In this document: positions 21,924 through 30,680 of the stretch, piece by piece
How positions within the stretch are numbered: the stretch's first letter is position 1
How the letters are laid out: every line of letters starts with the position of its first letter
From: Stutzerimonas kunmingensis
GTDB lineage: Bacteria > Pseudomonadota > Gammaproteobacteria > Pseudomonadales > Pseudomonadaceae
Direction: 5' to 3'
DNA length: 64,000 nt
Assembly: GCF_002929225.1 (NCBI RefSeq)
Contig: NZ_PISM01000022.1
Span: 682,001-746,000, forward strand
Made by a program: the position numbers and the translations under genes
The notes under the pieces: generated by a model
The model's database searches: none
What the model was told of the DNA's origin: nothing
Seen by the model: only the letters and a program-made list of their open reading frames with translations

Positions 21924-24179
21924 TCAGGTGTTCTTCAGCTTGCGCAGGTTGCCGATGACCGACTCCAGCGCGCGGTCGAACAGCAGGGTGTCGTTGAGTA
22001 GCCGAATGGCGCCGCGCTGGAATTCGGTCGCCAGGCCCATGCGGGTCTTTTCCAGGACTTTCATGCCGGTGCGATTAACGAAGATGTACTTGCCGGTGGG
22101 CTTGATCACCGCTGCCAGCTTGCAGCGCAGCTTGTGTTCTTCGTCTTCCTGGAACTCCACCCAGCTGCCGACGCGCAGATTGTCGACCTGGACCAGCGCG
22201 ACATCGTTATCCGGCAGGCTGATTTCCGGTTCCTGCTCGCGGCTCTCGCCAGGTGCAAGCAGGACGATCTCGTCGACCACTTCGACCATTGCCGGTGTGG
22301 TTGCTATCGGAGTGGCCGCTGACTCCGCTGAAGTGCTGTCGTCCGCTGGCGCCTCGCTGGGAGCGCTCTGCGGTTGCTGGAAGCGCTGCAGGGTCTGGAC
22401 ATGGAGCGCTTCGAGCTGGGTAAAGAAGTCGCCGGTGGAAAAAGGGTCGAAGGCGGCGCTGACCAGTCCGTCGCGCAGCGCTTTAAGCAGGCTCGGGACC
22501 AGCTCCAGCAGGCGTGCACGCGACTCATCGTCTTCGTGAGGGGTAACGCTCCACACCAGATCGTCCATCGTGTCCAGGGCGGCCTGCCACTCTTCGGACT
22601 GGGTGCCGTGTTTCAGGCAGGTAAGCAGCAGAACCTTGCTCCAGGCTTCCTGCAGTAGCCGCACCACGACTTCCGGAAGCGTCTTGCCGAGCAAGCGCTG
22701 GTTCAGGGCGCGCTCAACTTCCTGTCGGGCGATCTCGGCCTTGGCGCGGCCTTCCTCGGCATCACGGGTGCGTTGCTCGAGCAGCTCGCTACGGCGGCGC
22801 TCATCGCCGATGAAGGCAAGGAAGTCGGCCAGCAGCTCGGAGAAAATGGCCGGATCGTCAGTGAAGTCGTTGAGCAGTCGAGCCACGATCTGCTCGATCT
22901 TCTGGTAGAGACTGTCCCGCTGCGCTTCATCCTGATCGCCCCAGCCCATCGCTGCCGAGGCAATCTCGTTAAGCAGGCGGCGTGCCGGATGGCTGCCGCG
23001 ACTAAAGAAGGTCTTGTCCAATACCGCGACCTTGAGAAGCGGGATCTGCAGACGACCGATCAGGGCCTTTAGCGAGTCGGGCAGGGTGCGGTCATCGAGT
23101 ATGAATTCGAACAGCATGGAGACGAGGTTGATCACATCGTCGTCTATCTCGCCGACCACGCGGGACTTGCCGGTCTTGGCACTGACTCGGCTCAGCAGGC
23201 CGGCCAGCTGCTCCTGAAGATCGAGCTCGTCGACGGTCTGCGGCGCGCGCGCCTGCATGTGCGACAGCAGGCGGAGGAGGTCGCCACTGGAGATCGGGAT
23301 CGCATCGCTGGGGATGTTGCGCGCTGGCAGCATGCTGCTGCCACGGAGTTCTGAAAGCAGGCTGTGCAGTGCGCTGAATGCGGCTTCCTGCAGTCCCTCG
23401 TCGACATGTGCAGCCTGGCCAGGTGGTGCCGATGGTGCATGGCTTCCGGCTGGCGCGCCGGGGCGCTGCTGGCGGCGGGGCGGGGCGGAGTGCAGCTCTG
23501 GCAGTATGCCGGCAGCGACCAGGGTCTGGTTAGCTTCGGCATAGAGTTGGTCGATATCCCCGAGCACGTACTTTTCGAAGAGCTTGAAGATGATCAGCTT
23601 GACCTTGATCTCTACCCCAAGGCTGCTGCTGGCCTCAATGAAGTAGTCGCAGAGTGCGTGTGGGCCGAGCGGGTTGCTCTTGTCATCGAGCTTCTTGCTG
23701 ATCAGCGCATTGAAACGAGTGGTCAGGTGCCCCAGCGGTTGAGCCGCACGACTCATGACTTTCGCTACCATGGTGTCGACGGCTACCGACTCTTCCAGCT
23801 CATCGTTCTGCACAAGTGAAAGACTGTCGAACGACACATTGTCCAGCACCGGCGGCTTGCCGATCTCATACTGATTGAGCTTGGCGAATGCTTCGAACAG
23901 CTGTTGCAGAAAGCCGCGTTCGATGTTGCGGCGCTTCATGCGCAAATCACGCATGGCTTCGAAAAACGCGTTCTGTTCGACGTTACTGCTCGCACGATCG
24001 GCGATCTCGAAGAGCGAGTCATCGGCGTTGTCGAACAGCGACTGCAAAGCCTGACGCAGCTGTTGGGCGGCCTTGTCGCGCACGCTGATGAGCGCCACAG
24101 GCAGGCGGCCTGCTGGTGAAGAAGGCTTGTGCTCAGGGGCTGCCTTGTTCAGGTGCACCACTTTCGCATCGGTTCGCAT
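21924..24179 (-). CDS. DUF1631 family protein
   Basis: A 751-residue cytoplasmic protein with no signal peptide or membrane helix. Most of it is helical DUF1631 sequence of unknown function, with a low-complexity Ala/Pro/Gly/Gln linker around 245-270. The last 90 residues or so (from RVGSWVEF) look beta-rich and end in a helix, reminiscent of a PilZ-type barrel (for example KYIFVNRTGMKVLEKT), but without the full RxxxR/DxSxxG signature. A long leader with stem-loops precedes the start. Role unknown; a c-di-GMP or effector link is speculative. Confidence 0.85.
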   Translation of the reverse strand: MRTDAKVVHLNKAAPEHKPSSPAGRLPVALISVRDKAAQQLRQALQSLFDNADDSLFEIADRASSNVEQNAFFEAMRDLRMKRRNIERGFLQQLFEAFAKLNQYEIGKPPVLDNVSFDSLSLVQNDELEESVAVDTMVAKVMSRAAQPLGHLTTRFNALISKKLDDKSNPLGPHALCDYFIEASSSLGVEIKVKLIIFKLFEKYVLGDIDQLYAEANQTLVAAGILPELHSAPPRRQQRPGAPAGSHAPSAPPGQAAHVDEGLQEAAFSALHSLLSELRGSSMLPARNIPSDAIPISSGDLLRLLSHMQARAPQTVDELDLQEQLAGLLSRVSAKTGKSRVVGEIDDDVINLVSMLFEFILDDRTLPDSLKALIGRLQIPLLKVAVLDKTFFSRGSHPARRLLNEIASAAMGWGDQDEAQRDSLYQKIEQIVARLLNDFTDDPAIFSELLADFLAFIGDERRRSELLEQRTRDAEEGRAKAEIARQEVERALNQRLLGKTLPEVVVRLLQEAWSKVLLLTCLKHGTQSEEWQAALDTMDDLVWSVTPHEDDESRARLLELVPSLLKALRDGLVSAAFDPFSTGDFFTQLEALHVQTLQRFQQPQSAPSEAPADDSTSAESAATPIATTPAMVEVVDEIVLLAPGESREQEPEISLPDNDVALVQVDNLRVGSWVEFQEDEEHKLRCKLAAVIKPTGKYIFVNRTGMKVLEKTRMGLATEFQRGAIRLLNDTLLFDRALESVIGNLRKLKNT

Positions 24180-24604
24180 CGAGACTCTCCTGCGGTCGCC
24201 TGCTTAACGGCGGTCACAACGCCAGCTTCAAACAGCGTCTTGTATGGGTAACCAAATCGGCAGGGCAAGGCGGAAGGTTCCGGGCGAGCCCGCAATCTAG
24301 TGCGGGTTTCTTCTGTCGAACCGGATCCAGCGCAGCATAGCCGAGCGGTCTGATTTTACAACGACACCTCGTCAGTAAGGTGTCGCCATTTCGGTGGCGT
24401 CAATATTCTTGAAGGGCATTATAAGCATCGGATTGCGATGCCAAGGCCGGTTTTTCATTGGACATGACTTGGCTCACAGATACTCGCAGGTTTTCCGCCG
24501 GGAGGTAAAAAAAGCCTCTCGAATACCCGTCCGGGATGCGCAGGTTGGCGCTGCGTTAGCGAGCACTCAGCCTTTATACTCCGCGCAATCTTCAGGAGTC
24601 AGCC
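24180..24604. other. 425-base divergent intergenic region with several stem-loops
   Basis: No coding sequence seen. It holds CCCGCA-N6-TGCGGG followed by TTTCTT (24289-24312), CGACACCT-N8-AGGTGTCG (24362-24385) and an overlapping CGCCA-N6-TGGCG (24384-24399). A TATACT at 24575-24580 may be the nadC -10 box. A minus-strand promoter for the DUF1631 gene is listed separately. Confidence 0.6.
24418..24444 (-). promoter_or_regulatory. Candidate sigma-70 promoter of the DUF1631 gene
   Basis: On the minus strand, TTGGCA (24444-24439), a 15-base spacer and a perfect TATAAT (24423-24418). Transcription from here would give a leader of about 230 bases containing the stem-loops of this gap. The spacer is two bases shorter than ideal. 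Confidence 0.45.
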
Positions 24605-25453
24605 ATGCCGAATCTTACACTTGCCGATCTATCTGCAGAAATCGATGCCAACGTTCGTCGCGCGCTCGCCGAGGACGTCGGCAGTGGTGACATCACGGCG
24701 CAGTTGATTCCAGCCGAGCGGCTGGCGCACGCGTCGGTCATCACTCGCGAGCAGGCAGTGATCAGCGGAACGGCATGGGTAGACGCCGTATTCCGCCAAG
24801 TCGACCCACGCGTTGCGGTTCACTGGCAGGTTGCCGATGGCGACCGTGTCGGAGCTGACCGGGTGCTGTTCCATCTCGAGGGGCCGGCGCGGGCGCTGCT
24901 CACCGGCGAGCGCAGTGCGCTGAATTTTCTGCAACTGCTGTCGGGTGTGGCGACTCGCTGTCGTCACTACGCGGACATGGTCGACGGGACCGGTGTGCGT
25001 TTGCTCGATACGCGCAAGACCATACCCGGGCTGCGCCTGGCGCAGAAATATGCCGTTACCTGCGGTGGTTGCCACAACCACCGCATCGGTTTGTACGACG
25101 CCTTCCTGATCAAGGAAAACCACATCGCCGCTTGCGGTGGCATCGCCGAGGCGGTTGCTGCTGCACATCGCATCGCGCCGGGCAAGCCGGTGGAGATCGA
25201 GGTAGAGAGTCTGGACGAGCTTGAGCAGGCGCTACTAGCAGGTGCCGATATCGTCATGCTGGACGAGCTCAGTCTGCATGATATGCGCACCGCGGTGGCC
25301 ATCAATGGCGGGCGGGCCAAGCTCGAAGCGTCGGGCGGCATCAGCGATGAAACGCTGCGCAGCGTGGCGGAAACGGGGGTGGACTACATCTCCATCGGCG
25401 CGCTGACCAAGCATGTGCGAGCGGTGGATCTGTCGATGCGCTTGCGGCAGTAA
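24605..25453 (+). CDS. nadC: Nicotinate-nucleotide pyrophosphorylase (quinolinate phosphoribosyltransferase)
   Basis: Converts quinolinate and PRPP to nicotinate mononucleotide in de novo NAD synthesis. 282 residues, the normal length, with the N-terminal open-face domain and the C-terminal barrel: [19 protein letters not shown] carries substrate-binding Arg/Lys, then [20 protein letters not shown], and [12 protein letters not shown] near the end. CAGGAG precedes the ATG by 8 bases. It stands alone, divergent from the DUF1631 gene. Confidence 0.96.
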   Translation: MPNLTLADLSAEIDANVRRALAEDVGSGDITAQLIPAERLAHASVITREQAVISGTAWVDAVFRQVDPRVAVHWQVADGDRVGADRVLFHLEGPARALLTGERSALNFLQLLSGVATRCRHYADMVDGTGVRLLDTRKTIPGLRLAQKYAVTCGGCHNHRIGLYDAFLIKENHIAACGGIAEAVAAAHRIAPGKPVEIEVESLDELEQALLAGADIVMLDELSLHDMRTAVAINGGRAKLEASGGISDETLRSVAETGVDYISIGALTKHVRAVDLSMRLRQ

Positions 25454-25473
25454 GGGCGGGGCGAGGTTGCGGT

Positions 25474-25498
25474 GCCTGGCGCAGCGGCTGCGCCAGGC
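25474..25498. terminator. Hairpin between convergent nadC and zapG
   Basis: GCCTGGCGCAG (25474-25484) pairs perfectly with CTGCGCCAGGC (25488-25498) around CGG. Placed between convergent stops; no T-run. Confidence 0.5.
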
Positions 25499-25505
25499 GG
25501 ATCGG

Positions 25506-25937
25506 TCAGTGACGGCTTTTCAGGCCGAAATTCTCGTGCAGGGTGCCGGGGGTGTCGTCGCCCTTGGGCGCATAGTCCTTCGGCGGCTCGGTGAAGGCCG
25601 GCGACGAGAGACGCTCACGAGTGCCGTGGTTCTCTTCGCTGTGCAGTGCGGCCATCAGGCGTTGACGGGTCTGTTCGTCGAGTGCGAGGCGGCTGGCGCC
25701 GTCGGACAGGTGATCCTGAATGTCCTGATAGTTGTTGGTCAGTTTGCGCAGCAGGCTGGCGGTGGTGTTGAAGTGGGTAACCACCTCACTCTGATAAGTG
25801 TCGAAACGCTCTTGCAGGTCATCGACCTGACGCTGTGTGCGGTTTGGTGCGCTGCTGCGTGCCACCAGATAACCGATGGCGATGCCGGCGATCAGGCCGA
25901 CGATCGGGAGCAACCAGGTCGCGAGGGTCTGTTCCAC
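25506..25937 (-). CDS. zapG: DUF1043 family protein ZapG (YhcB)
   Basis: A 143-residue membrane-anchored protein tied to cell envelope growth and division in E. coli (YhcB/ZapG). One N-terminal membrane helix (WLLPIVGLIAGIAIGYLVA, about 8-26) is followed by a cytoplasmic coiled coil (about 35-100) and a disordered Pro/Gly-rich tail ending GLKSRH. In Pseudomonas it sits next to the alpha/beta hydrolase, trpS and zapE as here, which groups two division-linked genes. Confidence 0.87.
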   Translation of the reverse strand: MEQTLATWLLPIVGLIAGIAIGYLVARSSAPNRTQRQVDDLQERFDTYQSEVVTHFNTTASLLRKLTNNYQDIQDHLSDGASRLALDEQTRQRLMAALHSEENHGTRERLSSPAFTEPPKDYAPKGDDTPGTLHENFGLKSRH

Positions 25938-26037
25938 GAGTCCTTCCTCTATATAAACGGCTGTGCTTACGTTAACGTCTCGTACCTGCTATGTATACCG
26001 CGACGCGAGGCGGCGGTTATTGGCAGCTAGTTAGCAA

Positions 26038-26053
26038 GACGAGTCGACTCGTC
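26038..26053. promoter_or_regulatory. Perfect 16-bp palindrome before the hydrolase gene
   Basis: GACGAGTCGACTCGTC is fully self-complementary. It lies 23 bases before the hydrolase start and immediately upstream of its ribosome site, in the divergent gap with zapG. It could be an operator or an mRNA hairpin; no known consensus fits. Confidence 0.4.
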
Positions 26054-26075
26054 CCAAGGTCACGGAGTTCCTGCT

Positions 26076-26702
26076 TTGTTGAAACGCGAAACCCCCCTCA
26101 ATCTCGACGGCCCCTGCGGCACCCTTGAAGCGCTGTACTTCGATCAATCGCAGCCGACGGGGCTCGCGCTGATCTGCCACCCGAACCCGGTCAAGGGCGG
26201 CACCATGCTGAACAAGGTGGTCTCGACCCTGCAGCGCACCGCTCGCGACGCCGGCTACAGCACGCTGCGCTTCAATTATCGCGGTGTCGGCGGCAGCGCC
26301 GGCGCGCATGACATGGTCGAGGGCGAGGTGGATGACGCCGAGGCTGCGCTGCGTTGGCTGCGCGAGCAGAATCCGGAGCTGCCGCTGACGCTGCTGGGGT
26401 TCTCCTTCGGCGGGTTCGTCGCCGGCAAGCTGGCCCACCGTTTGAACGCGGAGGGCGTGGCGGTACAGCGGCTGATGATGGTGGCGCCGGCAGTGTCGCG
26501 CCTCGTCGAGCTGTCGTTGGCTGACGATTGCCAGCTGACGATCATCCAGCCGGAGCAGGACGAGGTCATCGATGCCGAGTCCGTGTACACCTTTTCCGCG
26601 CAGCTGCAGCACCCCCATGAGCTGCTGAAAGTGGCAGAATGCGGCCACTTTTTTCATGGCAAGCTGGTGAAACTGAAGGAACTGGTAGCCCCGCGGCTTT
26701 GA
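26076..26702 (+). CDS. Alpha/beta hydrolase (YdjA/COG2945 type)
   Basis: A 208-residue cytoplasmic hydrolase. It has the [15 protein letters not shown] segment typical of this small group, the [10 protein letters not shown] loop and a nucleophile elbow GFSFGG (catalytic Ser). A catalytic Asp ([10 protein letters not shown]) and His (ECGHFFHGK) follow. The start is a TTG at 26076 with CGGAG about 9 bases upstream; a TTG at 26079 is the alternative. Substrate unknown. It precedes trpS by 49 bases on the same strand. Confidence 0.85.
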   Translation: MLKRETPLNLDGPCGTLEALYFDQSQPTGLALICHPNPVKGGTMLNKVVSTLQRTARDAGYSTLRFNYRGVGGSAGAHDMVEGEVDDAEAALRWLREQNPELPLTLLGFSFGGFVAGKLAHRLNAEGVAVQRLMMVAPAVSRLVELSLADDCQLTIIQPEQDEVIDAESVYTFSAQLQHPHELLKVAECGHFFHGKLVKLKELVAPRL

Positions 26703-26751
26703 TGCCCGAACCTGCTCCTCTCCGCCGCGCTCAACGATCGAGAATGACTGC

Positions 26752-28110
26752 ATGACTACCCGCATCCTGACCGGTATCACCACCACCGGCACGCCGCACC
26801 TGGGCAACTACGCCGGCGCGATCCGCCCGGCCATCCTGGCCAGCCGCGACGCGGCCGCCGACTCCTTCTATTTCCTGGCCGACTACCACGCGCTGATCAA
26901 GTGCGATGACCCGCTGCGTATCCAGCGCTCGCGCCTGGAGATTGCCGCGACCTGGTTGGCATGCGGCCTCGATCCCGAACGCGTGACCTTCTATCGTCAG
27001 TCCGACGTTCCGGAAATCCCCGAGCTGACCTGGCTGCTCACCTGCGTCACCGCCAAGGGGTTGCTCAATCGTGCCCACGCCTACAAGGCCTCGGTGGACA
27101 AGAACGTCGAGAACGGCGAGGACCCGGATGCCGGCGTGACCATGGGACTCTACAGCTACCCGGTGCTGATGGCGGCGGACATCCTGATGTTCAACGCGCA
27201 CAAGGTGCCGGTTGGCCGCGACCAGATCCAGCATGTGGAAATGGCCCGCGACATTGCTCAGCGCTTCAATCATCTGTTCGGTCACGGTCGTGAGTTCTTC
27301 ACCCTGCCGGAAGCGGTGATCGAGGAAGGCGTCGCCACGCTGCCCGGCCTTGACGGACGCAAGATGTCGAAGAGCTACGACAACACCATTCCGCTGTTCG
27401 GCAGCGCCAAGGAGCTCAAGGGCGCGATCGCACGCATCGTCACCGACTCGCGCCTGCCGGGCGAGCCGAAGGACCCCGACAGCTCGCACCTGTTCACCCT
27501 CTACCAGGCGTTCGCCACCGCGCAGCAGCAGGATGCGTTCCGCCAGGAGCTGCTCGACGGGCTGGCCTGGGGCGATGCCAAGCAGCGCCTGTTCGAGCTG
27601 CTCGACAACGAGCTGGGCGAGGCGCGCGAGCTGTATCACCAGCTGATCACCAAGCCCGCCGAGCTGGAGGACATTCTCCAGGCGGGCGCGGCCAAGGCGC
27701 GCCGAATCGCCACGCCGTTCCTTGGTGAGCTGCGCGAAGCGGTGGGCCTGCGCAACTTCCGTAGCGAAGTTAAAAGTGCAGCGCCAGCCAAGAAGAAGTC
27801 CAGCAAGGTGGCGCGCTTCGCCAGCTTCCGCGAGGCCGACGGCGCGTTCCGCTTTCGTTTCTTTGCGCCCGACGGCGAGGAGCTGCTGCTGTCCCGTCCG
27901 TTGAGCAACCCGAAGGCGATCGGCAGCCTGACCCAGCGGTTGATTGCCGGCGGGCCGGACGCGCTGGAACTTCGCGAGGACGAAGGCGATCAATTCACCC
28001 TGTGGCTGGACGACGAATGCGTCGCCGACAGCCCACATTATGAGAGCGCCGAAGCGCTCGATGCCGCCATGCTGCGGGTACGCGAGGCGCTGGCCACGCT
28101 CGTCGACTGA
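26752..28110 (+). CDS. trpS: Tryptophan--tRNA ligase with C-terminal extension
   Basis: Charges tRNA-Trp. 452 residues, about 110 longer than the E. coli enzyme. The class I signatures are present: [11 protein letters not shown] (HIGH-like, near residue 12-20) and GRKMSKS (Lys204 starts KMSKS). The core ends near residue 335; a Lys-rich linker ([10 protein letters not shown]) then joins a 100-residue domain beginning [16 protein letters not shown], which resembles small DUF1508/YegP-like beta domains. The long form is usual in Pseudomonas. Upstream hydrolase and downstream zapE are on the same strand. Confidence 0.95.
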   Translation: MTTRILTGITTTGTPHLGNYAGAIRPAILASRDAAADSFYFLADYHALIKCDDPLRIQRSRLEIAATWLACGLDPERVTFYRQSDVPEIPELTWLLTCVTAKGLLNRAHAYKASVDKNVENGEDPDAGVTMGLYSYPVLMAADILMFNAHKVPVGRDQIQHVEMARDIAQRFNHLFGHGREFFTLPEAVIEEGVATLPGLDGRKMSKSYDNTIPLFGSAKELKGAIARIVTDSRLPGEPKDPDSSHLFTLYQAFATAQQQDAFRQELLDGLAWGDAKQRLFELLDNELGEARELYHQLITKPAELEDILQAGAAKARRIATPFLGELREAVGLRNFRSEVKSAAPAKKKSSKVARFASFREADGAFRFRFFAPDGEELLLSRPLSNPKAIGSLTQRLIAGGPDALELREDEGDQFTLWLDDECVADSPHYESAEALDAAMLRVREALATLVD

Positions 28111-28219
28111 CGTGCTGCCGCCAGGGCGGAACGTACCCCGCGACTGCGTTCCGCGGCTTCGCGGCAATCTCCAAGAATGGGTGTCCCAGGAGGGCTGACG
28201 CTTGAACGACCTGAGTAAA

Positions 28220-28248
28220 TTGCCAACCACCGAGGGCGCGGCTAAAGT
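28220..28248 (+). promoter_or_regulatory. Candidate sigma-70 promoter of zapE
   Basis: TTGCCA (28220-28225), 17 bases, TAAAGT (28243-28248). Initiation near 28256 would leave a 24-base leader before the ATG at 28280. The gap upstream also holds a hairpin, GCGGAACG/CGTTCCGC (28126-28154), probably the trpS 3' end. Confidence 0.5.
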
Positions 28249-28279
28249 GTCGGCCCCGTTTCACTACCCAGACTCCGCC

Positions 28280-29374
28280 ATGACCCCTCTTGAGCGCTAT
28301 CAGGCCGACCTGAAACGTCCTGACTTCTTCCACGATGCCGCCCAGGAAAATGCGGTGCGTCACCTGCAACGTCTGTACGACGATCTGGTGGCCGACGATC
28401 GCAGCAAGAGCGGCCTGCTCGGCAAGCTGTTCGGCAAGAAACAGCAGGAGCCGATCAAGGGCATCTACTTCTGGGGCGGCGTTGGCCGCGGCAAGACCTA
28501 CCTCGTTGATACCTTCTTCGACGCATTGCCGTTCAAGCAGAAGACGCGCACGCACTTTCACCGCTTCATGAAGCGCGTGCACGAGGAAATGAAGACGCTC
28601 AAGGGCGAAAAGAACCCGCTGACCATCATTGGCAAGCGCTTCGCCGACGAGTCGCGGGTGATCTGCTTCGACGAATTCTTCGTCTCCGATATCACCGACG
28701 CGATGATTCTTGCCACGCTGCTCGAAGAGCTGTTCAAGAACGGCGTGAGCCTGGTGGCGACCTCCAACATCGTGCCGGACGGTCTGTACAAGGACGGTCT
28801 GCAGCGCGCGCGCTTCCTGCCGGCCATCGAGCTGCTGAAGAAGCACACCGAGATCGTCAACGTCGACAGCGGCATCGACTATCGCCTGCGTGCGCTGGAA
28901 CAGGCCGAGCTGTTCCACTTCCCGCTCGATGCCGAGGCCGAGCAGAGCCTGGAACGCAGCTTCAAGAGCTTGCTGCCGGAGAACTGCCGGGTCGTCGACA
29001 AGGACGCACTGATGATCGAGAACCGCGAAATCCGTGCGGTAAAGACCGGCAACGATGTGGCCTGGTTCGAGTTCCGCGAGCTCTGCGACGGGCCGCGTAG
29101 CCAGAACGACTACATCGAACTGGGCAAGATATTCGGCGCCATCCTGCTGGCCAATGTCGAGCAGATGAGTGTCACCAAGGACGACATGGCGCGCCGCTTC
29201 ATCAACCTCGTCGACGAGTTCTACGACCGCAACGTCAAGCTCATCATCTCTGCCGAGGTCGAGCTCAAGGACCTCTATACCGGTGGTCGCCTGGAGTTCG
29301 AATTCCAGCGCACCCTGAGCCGTCTGCTGGAAATGCAATCGCACGAGTACCTGTCGCGGCCGCACAAGCCCTGA
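28280..29374 (+). CDS. zapE: Cell division ATPase ZapE (AFG1 family)
   Basis: An AAA-type ATPase that in E. coli destabilises FtsZ polymers during late constriction. 364 residues from this ATG, with Walker A GGVGRGKT, Walker B RVICFDEF and the AFG1 pattern. I chose ATG 28280 because MTPLERYQADL aligns with the E. coli start and a sigma-70-like promoter overlaps the upstream in-frame stretch. The alternative is TTG 28202, which has a strong AGGAGGG seven bases before it and would add 26 residues. The end is certain. Confidence 0.92.
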   Translation: MTPLERYQADLKRPDFFHDAAQENAVRHLQRLYDDLVADDRSKSGLLGKLFGKKQQEPIKGIYFWGGVGRGKTYLVDTFFDALPFKQKTRTHFHRFMKRVHEEMKTLKGEKNPLTIIGKRFADESRVICFDEFFVSDITDAMILATLLEELFKNGVSLVATSNIVPDGLYKDGLQRARFLPAIELLKKHTEIVNVDSGIDYRLRALEQAELFHFPLDAEAEQSLERSFKSLLPENCRVVDKDALMIENREIRAVKTGNDVAWFEFRELCDGPRSQNDYIELGKIFGAILLANVEQMSVTKDDMARRFINLVDEFYDRNVKLIISAEVELKDLYTGGRLEFEFQRTLSRLLEMQSHEYLSRPHKP

Positions 29375-29383
29375 CCATGGCGT

Positions 29384-29456
29384 GGCCGCGAAGACCGACT
29401 CTTCGCGGCCAAAGGCCGCTTTCTCGCAACGTCTGGCACTGCGCCTTAGTAGGCGC
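29384..29456. repeat. Cluster of overlapping palindromes between zapE and the AraC-type gene
   Basis: GGCCGCGAAGA (29384-29394) pairs with TCTTCGCGGCC (29400-29410); the right arm also pairs within GCGGCC-AAA-GGCCGC (29405-29419); and GCGCCT-TAGT-AGGCGC lies at 29441-29456. All are perfect stems in a 159-base convergent gap. No T-run. Confidence 0.5.
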
Positions 29457-29533
29457 GGTCTTCGTCAAGAAGGCGTATGCCAGCTGTCGGTACCTGCTTC
29501 AGCAGGCCAGCCTTGGCTGTTCCGTGGTCGCCC

Positions 29534-30523
29534 TTACGACTCAGGCCGGTATTTCTGCCGGTAGTGATTGGGTGACAGCTCGGTGTGCTGGCGGAAAAGG
29601 CGGGCGAAGAAGCTCGCATCGTCGTAGCCCACTTCGTAGCTGATCGTCTTGATGCTCTTGCCGGTGGTGGCGAGCAGGCTTTTCGCCGTCTCGATCCGCA
29701 GGCGTTGCAGATAGTGCAGCGGCTTGTCGCCGGTGGCTGCCTGGAAGCGGCGCATGAAGTTGCGAATGCTCATGCCGTGCTGCCGCGCCACGTCCTCGAA
29801 GCGAAACTTTTCGGCGAAGTTGGCTTCCAGCCATTCCTGTATCTGCAGAATCCGCGTATCCAGATGCAGCTTCTGCCCGCCGAAACCCAAGCGCCCCGGG
29901 CTGTAACTGCGTTGTAGCTCGTAAAGCACGTCACGCGCCATGCCCTGGGCCACGTGTGCGCCGCAGAAGCGCTCGACCAGATACATGTACAGGTCGCAGG
30001 CCGAGGTCGTGCCGCCTGCGCAGTAGAGGTTGTCGCTGTCGGTGAGGTGCTTGTCGGCGCTGAAAGCCACACCGGGGAAGCGCTCGACGAAGTCATTGGC
30101 AAAGCGCCAGTGGGTGGTCGCCTCGCGGCCTTCCAGGAGGCCCGCCTGGGCCATCCAGAACACGCCGGTGGCTTCGCCACAGATGACGCTGCCTGCTGCG
30201 TGACGCTCGCGCAACCAGGGCATCACACCCGGATGCTGCGCGCAGAGCGCATCGAAATCTCCCCAGAAGGCCGGCAGGATCACCATATCGGCGTCGTCCA
30301 GCGGACTATCCACGGCGATGGCGATACCGCTGAAGGTATTGACCGCCTTGCCGTCTGGGCTGACTAGGCGGGTTTCGAAAGCAGGGGTGAGGTCAAGGCC
30401 GAGCTGTTTGCCATAGCGCAGGCTGGCCATGTGGAAGAAATCCTTGGCCTGGGTGAGTGTCGAGGCGAACACCCCTTCGGTGGCAAGTATGCTGACGCGC
30501 TTGATCGAGGCGAGATTGGGCAT
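29534..30523 (-). CDS. GlxA-type transcriptional regulator (DJ-1/PfpI plus AraC HTH)
   Basis: A 329-residue regulator. The first 200 residues form a DJ-1/PfpI-like sensing domain (VILPAFWGDFDAL; the elbow reads GEATGVFW, so the cysteine nucleophile of enzymatic members is replaced and it should be a binding domain). The last 100 residues are an AraC/XylS double helix-turn-helix (RFEDVARQHGMSIRNFMRRF and IKTISYEVGYDDASFFARLF). The ligand is unknown; family members often sense amino-acid or choline-type metabolites. Divergent from nfi. No obvious target operon adjoins it. Confidence 0.87.
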   Translation of the reverse strand: MPNLASIKRVSILATEGVFASTLTQAKDFFHMASLRYGKQLGLDLTPAFETRLVSPDGKAVNTFSGIAIAVDSPLDDADMVILPAFWGDFDALCAQHPGVMPWLRERHAAGSVICGEATGVFWMAQAGLLEGREATTHWRFANDFVERFPGVAFSADKHLTDSDNLYCAGGTTSACDLYMYLVERFCGAHVAQGMARDVLYELQRSYSPGRLGFGGQKLHLDTRILQIQEWLEANFAEKFRFEDVARQHGMSIRNFMRRFQAATGDKPLHYLQRLRIETAKSLLATTGKSIKTISYEVGYDDASFFARLFRQHTELSPNHYRQKYRPES

Positions 30524-30680
30524 GCGATTCTAATTATTGTGGTGAGTAACAGGGTAAATCTGCCGTGTGGCGGCTGGAGCGTCCTATTTTTGCATGCATC
30601 TGTCCAGCCTTCCCTGAAGCGATGCGGCTGAACCGTCACAGCGACCCGGCGTCGAACCGCTGATGCACAGGAGCGAAGAG

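Noticed and set aside
24605-24690. Plus-strand frame 24394-24690 as a separate small gene
   Set aside because: It overlaps nadC out of frame and has no ribosome site.
26731-29365. Two long minus-strand frames over trpS and zapE
   Set aside because: Both are mirror frames of confidently identified genes and overlap each other.
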